DNA from: Microplitis mediator
Lineage: Eukaryota > Arthropoda > Insecta > Hymenoptera > Braconidae
Direction of reading: 5' to 3'
Length of the DNA: 64,000 bases
Assembly: GCF_029852145.1 (NCBI RefSeq)
Contig: NC_079970.1
Span: forward strand, 7,192,001-7,256,000
The translations under genes were made by a program, and so were the position numbers. Under the pieces are notes generated by a model. That model was not told the DNA's origin, did not search any database, and was given only the letters and a program-made list of their open reading frames with translations. Below, piece after piece: positions 33,401 to 43,716 of the stretch; position 1 is the first letter of the stretch; every line of letters begins with the position of its first letter.

Positions 33401-36400
33401 TATATATATTTAATAAACCCAAAAAAAATCGCATTTCAAATCTTTTAGATACCAAGTATAGTATGGAATGTGATAACAGTTAATTGAACCTGTTAACTTA
33501 AAACACATGAGCGTTTTTGTTTAGATTTTTTATCAGTTAAAACTTGCGGGATATTGGTCGTCGGGGTAACGGGGGTCGAGACGATGCTTTTTTCATTTAT
33601 CGTAGGAGGATCTTCCAGCATGTCTGCTAACTCTTCTCCACTATTTACCTCCAACTGCATTTATAATCCGTTTGTCGTTATAATTCATTAATATATTTGT
33701 TATTTCATTAAAACGTCCGTGTACCAATTACATGATACATCCAGATGATATTATTGTCATTAGTATTATATATTACGTGATATATTAATTAATAATTTTA
33801 CATGCAACCATTATCATAATCGCTTTACTTGTTGTTTTATGTAATTTAATTAAAATATTAATTACTAAAGCATTATATACAATATCACAAAGTGCTACCG
33901 TCATATTTAACGTCACATCTATATGTATATAAAAAAAAAATCAACCAGTCTTAGAGATTACTGATAGGTGTGTGCGAATAATTCGAATTTACGAATTTTT
34001 CGTATCGAATCGAGTCGAACTATTCGATTCGAACTTTTGAATTATTTGTAAGTTTTCAAATGATTTGAAATTCCTAAATTATCCGAAAATTTACGAATAA
34101 TTCTGAAATTTTCTTTTGAACGATTGAAAATTTTAATCCCTTATAGCCACTTTAGCTTAAAATTGACTGTAATTTGAAAATTGAAATTACCGAAATTTGC
34201 TGTCCCAATTTTCCGACAATTTGACAGCAAAAGTCGGAAAGAAAAATTTGCGGTTCATTTTTCTTCAATTTAGAGGTAACTTTTGTTACTAGAAAAAAAC
34301 CCTAATAAGTTTTATGGAATCTTTCGTCAAATGTCCGTCAAGCTCGGTCTTTTCCGGTTTTGACGGCAATTCGTATACAACTTTTGAAGTGAATTTGCAT
34401 TCTAAATCGGGTGGTAAATTTACGTCAAGTTGTATAGTAAGTTGTATACAAATTGTCGTCAAAAACGGAAAAGCCCGAAGTTGACGGACATTTGACGATA
34501 AATTCAAGGAAACTTTTGTAAAGTAAACTTTTGCTAAAGCAAACTGCTAATAGGGATATTTTTTCCAATAATTCAAATTTTGGTAATTGTTTACAATCGC
34601 GGCTCGACCTATTTTTGGTCATAAAAAATCTAAAAATGTATATTTTTAAACTTTTTTTTTTTTTTTTTTTTGAAAATATTTTACTCTAGAATACTAATAT
34701 AATATTCTATTCTAATATAATGAATAATTCTAAATAATAAATATTTTATTCTAAAATACTCTTCGGCGCATTTAAGGATATAAATTCATTAATTCGTGAA
34801 AATTTGATTTTCTGAGTAAATGCAACTTATAAATTGCAAAAATACATATTTTTGATGTTTTTGTTAAAAATTTTGTACAAAAATTTTTTTTTCAGTTACC
34901 TTTCATTTTTTTTGTAAAATTTATTTGAAAATTAAACACTTCATTAAATAAAAATTGAATACTTGAAATCTGATCCAAATTTTCTCGATTTGAATCAAGT
35001 AATTTGAAAAGTTGCAAATAATTCGAAAATTGACAAATAATTCGAATATTTTCGAACACGATTCGCGCACCCCTACTTACTATTAATTCTTTACCATAAT
35101 AATATTATAGTAATAGAACCCTACCATTTTATTTCAAATTACTATCAGACCAATCTACAGATTTAATTCCATCGACTTTAAGCTAGTAAATTTTTTTTTT
35201 TTATACGAATATAGTTGTGTTATATTAAATAAAATAAAGTAATAATTATTATTAACCAATTGACCCCAAAAATATAATAAATAACATTTAAATACTGACC
35301 TTTTTGGCGATTGTAACACCTAATGATTGAATGAGATCGAGTAGTGGTGCCTTGCATGATGAATAAAGCATTCGTTCTTTGATGCTGCAACTGTACCCCG
35401 GCATACTGTAGATAAAAACTACAACAGCAACAACAAATATTAATTAAAATAAAACATTACGTTGCCTTTTATTTAATAAAATATTAAATAAAAAAAAACT
35501 ACCTATTGCTTCAGTGTAATCACCCTCGTGTGTATGTTTAAAATTATATAAATGATATCTAGCAGAATCAGCAGGTACCTTAGTAGGCAATTTGTCTAAT
35601 GAAACATCACCAGTCATAACTAAATGAATTTTTTCTTCATCTAAATCAATTTTTAATTGTACGTATTCGTGTATTCCCTTTCCCATATCAGTTATTGCTT
35701 GTTTAGCTTCATCGGTAACGGGAAATGCGACACCACTGAGTGTCTGATGTCTTGTTTCAACATTGTAGTCAGTATGTATCGCTGTTTTTTTTAATTCAAC
35801 TAATTCTTCTTCAGCGGAAGTCAATGGAGCTGGTGCGGCGTCATTTTTTTTATGTCTATTGTAACCTTCCAGAGTAACATCTTCCAGTACTGTACCGTGC
35901 AGTTCATCTTTTATTGATGCAGTACCAAACTCTTGTTTCAAGGTGGCTTTTGTTGATGCGTACAACATTTTTTGACGTACTGGCGCATTGTCAGGTGACC
36001 ATGAAATAAAAAGCCAGTCGTACCCAGAGTCTGGTGATTTTGTATCCAGTCTAAATAATATATATGCTGGTTGATTCTCAGCAATAAGTGGTTTTACTAA
36101 TTTATTATAGTCATCTTGCCATTTACCAACGGGTTTTGATGACGTCGATGGTGTTAATTCCTCTAAAAAAAATAATTTATCAATAATTAATTAATTATTA
36201 ATGAATGTGAATGATGATACTGAAGTTAGCAGACGTTTGACAGTTTTTGAATTTTTTTAAAAATGATTAACTATAAAAAAAAAATATTTTAAAAAATTGC
36301 ACTTATAGTTTATTAAATTTTCTACATGTGTATATTTTTTGTTATTTTTTTTTCGTGATTTATTTGTTGAAATAAAACATCCGAAAATTCATAACTGTCT

Positions 36401-37263
36401 GCTGACTTCAGGATCGTGTGTGAATGTAGCAGACATCAGACAAATTTACAATTATAAATAAATAGAGTAAATAATTAATAAATGAAAATTTTTAAAAAAT
36501 GCGCATTTAAGGGCCAGTTTTTCAAACCAAGTTTATTTTTATCCGGGTCTTAATTAATATTGCTAGAATATCTATATATTAATAATACATAGATATATTA
36601 GCAATGATAAGTAAACCCGGATTAAAAATAAACTCGGTTTGAAAAACTAGCCCTAAAAAATGTTGAAAATAATAAGTGCATTTTTTATAAATATTATTTT
36701 TTAAATTATTTACTCTATTTATTTATAATTTTAAATTTGTCTGATGTCTGCTACATTAACACTCGTTGATCCTGAAATCAGCTGTTTAAAATTTTTGGAT
36801 TTTTTTTCAACGATTCAATTTAAAATGAAAAAAAAAAATAAATAAATAAAAATATGCACGTGTAGAAAATTTAAAAAACTATAGGTGCAATTTTTTGAAA
36901 TATTTTTTTTCTTATTATTATTACCGTTTTTCAAAAATCCAAAAAGTATTTGACTACTAAATTCAGCATCATTATTATTTAAAAAAAAAATATATATATA
37001 TATTCATACCATTTTCTATAGATACTTTTAATACACGTATTTTTCCATCACGACACTTGGCAAATAATTTTTTCAGAGCATCATTAGCTGTAATTATTAA
37101 TTATAATTTATTTTATTATAAATTAATTAATTAATTGTTCGTAGCAGATAAAGTAAATTTTTATGGGCGTATTCGAGGTTAAGTTTACTGAGTACGTAGC
37201 AATGTCAATAAACGTATAATTATAAATACAATAATTACCTTTTATTCCTGTTTGATGAGACAT
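27414..37263 (-). CDS. twf: Twinfilin, ADF-homology actin regulator
   Basis: Exons on the minus strand: 37239-37263 (MSHQTGIK), 37010-37087, 35503-36162, 35300-35418 and 27414-27578, with phases 1,1,1,0. They join to 348 residues; animal twinfilins are about 350. It has two ADF-homology domains. The first contains AYILFRLD, WLFISWSPD and VRQKMLYASTKATLKQEFG. The linker is APAPLTSAEEEL. The second contains RHQTLSGVAFPV, YVQLKIDLD, DSARYHLYNFKHTHEGD, VFIYSMPGYSCSIKERMLYSS. The tail LHRPKFAKPKGPPGRGAKRI is the conserved C-terminal capping-protein and phosphoinositide binding segment. The protein binds ADP-actin monomers and filament ends in the cytoplasm. Intron 4 (7.7 kb) contains an alternative last exon at 33538-33654. 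All other intron content is MITEs. It is convergent with TIMMDC1. Confidence 0.92.
27691..28480. mobile_element. CATGGTGGCCAC-ended DNA element in twinfilin intron 4
   Basis: The left end is CATGGTGGCCACATTT followed by AACCTGGAAATGTCAGGG. The right end is GGGAAAGTCAGGGAATT then GTGGTCACCATG. A 46-codon plus-strand frame at 27877-28017 (RFEYRLEKELAQIDSNSEKI...) is charged and coil-like. It may be the tail of a transposon protein, since nothing else of it remains. Confidence 0.6.
28481..30780. other. Twinfilin intron 4, mostly featureless AT-rich DNA
   Basis: Contains the pairing segments at 28561-28579 and 28921-28935 (see findings). Two plus-strand frames of 61 and 66 codons (29952-30137 and 30201-30401) have no recognisable family, and I do not call them genes. 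A block near 30430-30560 carries several TTACAGTTT words in both orientations. Confidence 0.5.
30781..31320. repeat. Element with the shared GGCGAGCACCGAAC block
   Basis: AACAGGGACACTACAAATGG, GGCGCGATCTCGTGGCGAGC and CGAACTACTCCTGCTGCTG closely match 5728-5803, 4020-4095 (complement) and 41651-41728. They are followed by CTCCCAAGAAATTTTTTCTC. Boundaries are unclear. Confidence 0.5.
31995..32600. mobile_element. Three GATC-family MITEs head to tail in twinfilin intron 4
   Basis: Units span 31995-32187, 32189-32388 and 32403-32600. Each is bounded by GATCCTGAAGTTAGC or ATACTGAAGTTAGCCGAC type ends and carries the TGCACCTGTA/TACATGTGCATA core. Adjacent units alternate in orientation. Confidence 0.75.
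33538..33654 (-). CDS. twf: Candidate alternative last exon of twinfilin
   Basis: It follows an acceptor (ATAAATGCAG) in the same phase 0 as the main last exon and opens with LEVNSGEELADMLEDPP. The main exon begins LEIDDAKELTEGFLQEELHP, so both start LE[VI] and share an EL..xL pattern. It then diverges to TINEKSIVSTPVTPTTNIPQV and a stop, 38 residues in total. It lacks the LHRPKFAKPKGP tail that binds capping protein, so an isoform using it would keep both ADF-homology domains but probably lose that interaction (inference). It could also be a dead duplicated exon. Just past the stop, one frame over, lies a basic stretch ending CVLS; see findings. Confidence 0.5.
33966..35075. mobile_element. 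1.1 kb element with GTGTGTGCGAATAATTCGAA end
   Basis: The left end GGTGTGTGCGAATAATTCG pairs with right CGAACACGATTCGCGCACCCC. It is full of TTCGAAT words. A TAGCCACTTTAGC-family element (34138-34556, flanked by CCCTTAT...) is nested inside. It lies in twinfilin intron 4, between exon 4 and the alternative last exon. Confidence 0.6.
36216..36971. mobile_element. MITE cluster in twinfilin intron 2
   Basis: Two GATC-family MITEs (36216-36415 and 36769-36971) flank a palindrome (36419-36766) whose arms begin GTGTGAATGTAGCAGACATC. The palindrome encloses another inverted repeat, 36510-36655, with arms GGGCCAGTTTTTCAAACC and GGTTTGAAAAACTAGCCC. Confidence 0.7.
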
Positions 37264-37850
37264 TGTTATTATTATTAATTTTTTAATATTGTAATTTTTT
37301 TTTTTTTTTTTTTTTTGTGGCTTAAAAAATAAGAGATAAAAATTTCACAACCAAAGACTAAAAATCACCGATGTACAGTACAAGTAAACCACTAAAACTA
37401 AAACTTGAAATGGGTGGTTGGTGGCAGCTTGTCACTGATACCAATACAGACCCAACTACCCAACTAAAATTATGTCTGTGTTCGTTCTTTCACTATTACA
37501 CGGCTAAATCATTGTTATTATTATTATTATTTTAACACTAGTACAATTACTGGTTAGAATGAAGATCGGTTATTGGTGTGAATGCAGCCAATAGCGAACC
37601 TTTACTTCAATGTGTTGAATATTGTTTACTTTATATATGTATGTATGTATGATACGTAAAATAATATGACCTTGATGATTACAACCATTATGTGGTAATC
37701 CGGAGTCAAATGAAATAATTAAGGGAATTAATTATCTAGTTATGCAATAAGTAGATTGAAATTAATTATTAATTAATATGTAGAGGTAAATATATATGAT
37801 TATTTTTTTAATATTAGTTTGGAGAAAGTGGTGGCAAAATTTTGAATTTG
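37264..37850. other. Twinfilin upstream region
   Basis: Non-coding, beginning with a poly-A/T tract next to the start codon (about 37298-37318). It presumably contains the twinfilin 5' UTR and promoter, but I see no convincing core element. Confidence 0.45.
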
Positions 37851-37854
37851 GTAT

Positions 37855-38520
37855 ACATGTAGGATAAAAAAATAGTGTATTACACACCAAGGGAGGAAAG
37901 TAGAACATTCCAACCCGGGTGTATTGCCTACAGGGTATACCCAAACTGAAGGCGATGGTGGTAAACATGCGGATCGGAAGTCCTTCCTCCATGGTGTGTA
38001 TACTATTTTTCACCAGATCTGCAACTGAAAGTTTAAATTCCTGTTCTGTGTACACGGAAAAAAAAATAGTTGTGGCTACTCTCTGGGATAGTACTAAGTA
38101 CTTTCTGTAAAAAAAAATTTTAGACAGTACTGTATACTATCTAGACTGTATCCACTACTGTCCGGGTTAGTATACTCAGTACTTTCCAGAGAGTAGTGGA
38201 TATAGTCTAGATAGCATACAGTACTGTCTGAAATTTTTTTTTTACAGAAAGTACTCAGTACTATCTCAGAGAGTAGCCACTACTATTTTCTTTTTCGTGT
38301 AGAGGGAAGAAAGCCGTTCTTTTCTTTTATAAGAAGTGATAAACATAAGCGCATGCACCATTCTTCCCAAGAACAGAGGCAAAAATTTAAACTTTCAGGT
38401 GCAGATCTGGAGAAAAATTGTGTACACACCACGGATGAATGTAGGACGTCCCAGTCCGCGTGTTTGCAACCCTCCTACTTTCCTCCCTAGGTGTGTAACG
38501 TACTATTTCCACCACTTATA
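37855..38520. mobile_element. ATTACACACC-ended element split by a nested MITE
   Basis: The outer arms are TAGTGTATTACACACCAAGG and the complement of TAGGTGTGTAACGTACTA. Words shared with 55233-55530 include AAGTTTAAATT, GTGCCATTCTTCCCA and CTTTCAGGTGCAG. A palindromic MITE (38051-38302, ends TACACGGAAAAAAAAATAGT, arms GTGGCTACTCTCTG) is nested inside. Confidence 0.6.
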
Positions 38521-39770
38521 TAAACTAGTGGTTCTTCCAGAAGACTTGCCTGATTCCCGTGAGGCTTCCCTGCTTAAAAAATCCGATAGATTTTTATAGC
38601 TGTATATATAAGGTCTTATACTTAACTATAGCACTTCTCATAGAACTCATTCATTCTTTTAAAATTTCTATAGGAATTTATGAGAATCTAATGGATTCTA
38701 TGAGATTTTCTAAACAGGGCACCAAACATCCATCGGACGCCTTAATTTTGATCAGGATCGCCGTCTAAGAAATTCTATAGAATCCATAGGAAATCTAGAC
38801 TCAGCTCCCTGAGTTCGGACACAACGGGAAGCTTTGGGCTTTTCCCGCAGGGTCAACCGTTCTTTAGATTTTTTTTTTTTTTAATTAATCTAGGAACAAA
38901 TTTTCTATATTTAACTACACAATTAAAAATTTTGATAAACACGTCAATTAGGTTATTATTCGAGCAGTAACTGTTTAAATTATATAAGTATATGGCGTTC
39001 GGAAAATTTTGTTCAAATCATTTTTTAAATTCTTCGGGTTTGTTTCAAATAGCCCAGAGCATGCAACCGAAATCACCATTATGTAGTTATAAAAATATAA
39101 TCAAGCAATAGAATAAATTTGGAAATATTTCGAAATAATTGTATTAAATTACGTTCAAAATTAAAAGTACTCAATAATTGTAATAGTGTTAGAAATTAAA
39201 TTAGTGGCCACAGCTCTATTTTTGGATATTTAATACTTTGTTTAATTAATGAATAAAAACTTTAATTGTAATAGCGTGATGAAAGGGTCAAATCATTAAA
39301 ATTTTTTAAGTGTTCAAAACTGGCCTTAGAATGGTCGAAAACGGTATCTCTACCCTATAAGAACATACTTATGTTGCTATAGAAAGAGTCGAATTTTTTT
39401 TATTAAAAGTGTCGATTAATTCCAATATAAATTTGTTTATCAGAATCTAGTGGATTGTTATATACGATATATTAAGTTAATAGGAGTAAATATCATATGT
39501 AATGTGTATGTGACATTGAAAAAGTTATTATTTAGTTGTGTATGAAATAGCTGGTCAGTTGGTTATTATTTATATGAATACAAAACTTTTGATTGTTTTC
39601 TAGAAGCTCGGGATATTAATAAAGTTTCAATTGTATACATATATGTATTCGAATAATATAGATAGTGTAATATTTAATGAAGCTGAAAATAGCAGACGTC
39701 TGATTATTTTTTTTTTATTTTCATAATAGTTACAAACAGTTAAATTAAATTATTCAAAAATACACACGTA
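38521..39770. other. Gene-free AT-rich stretch
   Basis: A run of CTATAGGAATT-type imperfect repeats at about 38630-38800. Nothing else is recognised. Confidence 0.5.
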
Positions 39771-40627
39771 CACGGAAAAAAGAGCAGTTGAAAAATTACA
39801 GTTTCGTATAGTAGTAAAGCGCTCCGAGTCTGAAACTGTAAAAATAACATTTTTTATCCAGAAATAACAAATATCACAGTTTCAAACTCGATATTGTCGA
39901 TATAAACTGTAAAATTTGCTGCTTAAAATTGTATTAATTATATTACTACAGTAGAACCTCGATAACTCAAACCTCAATAAGTTCAAAACCTCTGTAACTT
40001 AAAAATTTTTTTGATTCCCTTCCCTTCACAGCTGAAAACCTCTATTACTTAAAGTACAAAACCTCGATAACTCAAACAATTAATTTGAGCATTGCCCTCG
40101 ATAACTTAAAATAATATTTTGGTGACCTCCATAACTTAAAGTAATATCATTGAGTCATCGTATTAAGTATGTATGCAAACAAAAGGTTTCGCCAAAAGCT
40201 TAATGGATTTTCACTTTAGTCTTTCACTTAATCGGGAACTAGGGAAATAAAGGATACAGGGGAGGGGGAGGACCTTTACTCAGTAGGAATTTTCATATAA
40301 GAGTAAATATATATGTATAAATAAATAAAAATCTATCATTTCTATTGAATTATATGTATCTTTTTCACACTCAAGTTTCCAATCAATAAACCTCGTTAAG
40401 TTAAAAATTTTACTTTAATAACCTCTCTAACTTAAACTCTCGATAAGTAAAAAACTCGATAACTCAAATTTTTTTACGTTTCCCTTGAATTTTAACTTAT
40501 CGAGGTTCTACTGTATAACAAATTTCTAAAATTACAGTTTAAGCTTTAATGTTCAAAGATTTTTGCCCAGAAGGCCTATTTTTACTGTAGAAACTGTAAT
40601 TTTTCAACTGCTCTTTATTCCATGTAC
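39771..40627. mobile_element. CACGGAAAAAAGAGCAGTTG element with nested pogo-like MITE
   Basis: The outer arms are CACGGAAAAAAGAGCAGTTG and its complement near 40600-40627. Nested at about 39949-40515 is an element ended by ACAGTAGAACCTCGATAACT and its complement. ACCTCGATAA-type ends are known from pogo/Tigger-type transposons, and no transposase is present. Confidence 0.6.
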
Positions 40628-40998
40628 AGATTTTTAAAAGGCTTTTTTTACCATCAGAATTAAAATTTTTTATTTAAAAATAATAATTGGCAGTTGCCTG
40701 CTGCACTCCCTTGCATAATATTTAATTTGTTTTATTATATAAATAAATTGTAGATATTTTTATTTGTTGATTTTCAATAACAATTATTATGCATGTATGG
40801 AAATATTTAAAATATATAATAACAATATAAAAATAGATGGGATTTCATGAATAAAACTCAAATAATGACTTCGATCAATTCATTCTATGAATATTGTGTA
40901 CACATAATATACATAGATTGTAAATATAAAATTATTTTTTCAATAAAAATTTTATTATCTGAGCATTTACAAATAAAAAACTTTCAATTTAATTTAAT

Positions 40999-43506
40999 CC
41001 CTCGCGGTTTTCATGATACGGTTTGAACACTGTATTAAAAGAGCATAAACGTAGTCGATAACAAGTAGTTTTACCGTATTTATACGGTATGTTTGTGGAA
41101 TTTAATTACGGTATTCCTACAGTGCTTATACTGCGTTTATACGGAGCTTATACGGCATTACTACCGTATTAATACGTTATTTTTACCGTAAAAATACGGC
41201 ATTTGTGCTGTAATAATACCGCATTTCTACCGTAATAATATAACATTGTTACCGTAATAGTTCGGTATTTCTACTGAATTTATACGGCATTTCTACCGAG
41301 TTCACACAGCAATTCTACTGATTTAATAAGGTGTTTATACAGAATTTATCAAGTACAGGGTAAAAAAAATAATGTATAATTATTAAAATATTAAAATATT
41401 AATATATGATTATAATATTAAAATTATAATATTAAGCTATTAAAATATTTGATTTTTAAAGTTCAAGTTCAAATTCAGAGATTAAAGTATTTAAGGAAAC
41501 ATTGATGATAAATATTTTTATCTTCATGTAATATAGGATGTACTATATTACCATCAAAAAGGTACCTATCACTCGGTCAAATAACGGAGGAGTACCCGAG
41601 CCTGAATAGTCACAAGTTTGGAATATAAAACTTCTGAAATAAGTTTCTTACCAGGGACACTACAAGTCGTAGGCGCTGTCTAGTGGCGAGCACCGAACTA
41701 TTCTTGCTGCTGCTGCCTAGCACCAGTGACTTCCCTCATCTCCTTATATATCTTTTCTCCCAAGAAATTTTTCTCTCGGTTTGAGCTACTTTTTTTTTCT
41801 TGGTTGGAGCATACGTAAATTCTTGCGTTAAACAAATAGTAATTATTCCAAGAAATTTTATTTTTTTCCAACAAAAAAAGGCAATATTGCTACAATAACC
41901 TGGCATGGCTTTCTTCAATAAAATATCTCTTGTATTAAGAAATAAAAACTTTTAAAACAAGTGAAAATTTTTCGATTAAAGCATAAAAATATGTTAACTT
42001 GTGGAAAAAAAATTTTGATTAAAAATTTCAGAATAATTATTTATTTGGTGTAAGAAAATTTTTATTTTCCGATTCGTTAAAAAAAATTGTCTTGTATCAA
42101 GAATATTTTTCTAGGTTCAAGTTAACTGTATTTTCTGTGTAGAGAAACTAAAATTTAAAAGACGCGTGTAGGTTTTCATAACGTACAAATAAAGAATTTT
42201 ACGAGCTAAAAAAAACTTTTATGTCAAAATACCCAAACTACATAAACACTGCAGCGTTTAGACATGTTTAAATTGAAGATGTTTTATAATTTTTAATCAT
42301 AAAATAATTCTAGTTATTAATATTGATTCTCATTGTATTTCAAAATTAACTAATGTTCTTGCGAATTATTACTACATAGAAAAAATAGTTAACTCGAATC
42401 ATGAAAAAAATTCCTGATTCAAGAAATTTTGTTTCAAAGATTCGGAAAACCAAAATTTTCTTGCGCCAAGTAAATAATTATCTTGAAATTTTGATCTTGA
42501 ATCAAAATTTTTTTTCCTCGAGTCAACATATTTTTATGTTTAAATTGAAAAATTTTTACTAGTTTCAAGAGTTTTCATTTTTTAATACGAAAGGAATTTT
42601 TTTTTTAAAGTGAAAATGAACTGTATTTTTTTATTGAACAATTGAAAGCAGAACATAGTGAAGAGATGAGTCATTTAAGAATACAAGTAGTAGTAAAACA
42701 TATTGTATCTGTTATAGAATCTGAAGATTGCTTGTTAATGAAACTGAAAGATATGAAAAGTATTTTTCAGCTTCTAAGAGTAAGACGGCATAATCACCGT
42801 ATAAAAGTGGCATAACCACCATATTTATGCGGCATAAACATCGTATAAATACGGTGCGAACATTGTATGAATACCGTGTAACCACTGTTTAAATGAGGTA
42901 TAGCAACCGTATAAATACGGTACAACCGACGTTTAAGTACAGCATAAAAACCATATAAATGGAGCATACACAGTAAAAAATATTGTGTATTTGTGTCGAA
43001 AACGGTTTGTGTTAAAAATTGTAGTGTGTTAAACTAACACAAAGTTTGTGTCACTTTATTTTGTAACATAAAAAATGTGCTATACACTCTTTATTAACAC
43101 ATTTTGTGTGTTACTGTGGATTCTTTGCGCCCTCTTGTGGCGATATTTCAACATAATCTTTGTGTTAAAAAGGGGTTACACAAAGTTTGTGTTGAAAATT
43201 CAACACAAATTTTGTGTCAACCGTTTTTAACACACAAACTGTGTTGATTTTACACAATATTTTTTACTGTGTAATCATCGTATAAATACAGTATAGCGAG
43301 AGCGTAAATACGGTATAACCACAGTATAAATACGGTATAGTCCCTATATAAATTTGGTATCAACACAATATATTTGCGGTATTAATACGGTAATAAAATT
43401 TCACAAATATACCACATTTATACCGTGGGTATACCGTAATAATGCTTATACCCAAAAAATACTAGGCAAATACCGTAGAAATACCGTTATGGCAATTCCG
43501 TGAGGG
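40999..43506. mobile_element. 2.5 kb CCCTCGCGG-ended element rich in TACGGTAT palindromes
   Basis: The ends CCCTCGCGG and CCGTGAGGG are flanked by AT-rich DNA. The inner arms (41040-41350 and 42780-43500) are arrays of TACGGTATTTATACGG type in opposite orientation. The middle holds a GGCGAGCACCGAAC block (41651-41728). A nested TIR element, 42967-43272, has ends ACACAGTAAAAAATATTGTG. No transposase is found. Confidence 0.65.
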
Positions 43507-43578
43507 TATATTTAAATTATAATTCTCGATGTAATATTTACTGTGTCGTAAAAATTAATAGCTTATTAATTTATTATG

Positions 43579-43716
43579 CTCTCTTAAAATGAATCAATAA
43601 ATAGTGCTGCAAATCAGTGCATCTTCACTGCATAAATAGTCCCAAGTGTATATCACTGATTCGCAGTGAATATTCAGTGATTTGCAGCACTATTTATTGA
43701 TTCATTTTAAGAGAGT
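43579..43716. mobile_element. CTCTCTTAAAATGAATCA-ended MITE
   Basis: Nearly perfect inverted repeat with arms CTCTCTTAAAATGAATCAA and AAATAGTGCTGCAAATCAGTG. Relatives lie near 58300-58415 and 58570-58680. Confidence 0.7.

Noticed and set aside
33494..33537. Calling a CaaX-tailed twinfilin isoform as a firm CDS
   Set aside because: In the sequence as given, an in-frame TAA at 33538-33540 precedes the CVLS codons, which sit in another frame. It is kept only as a finding.
41040..41350. Possible CRISPR-like or satellite array of TACGGTAT words
   Set aside because: Spacing is irregular and the words are self-complementary. It is an arm of a palindromic DNA element in a eukaryotic genome.
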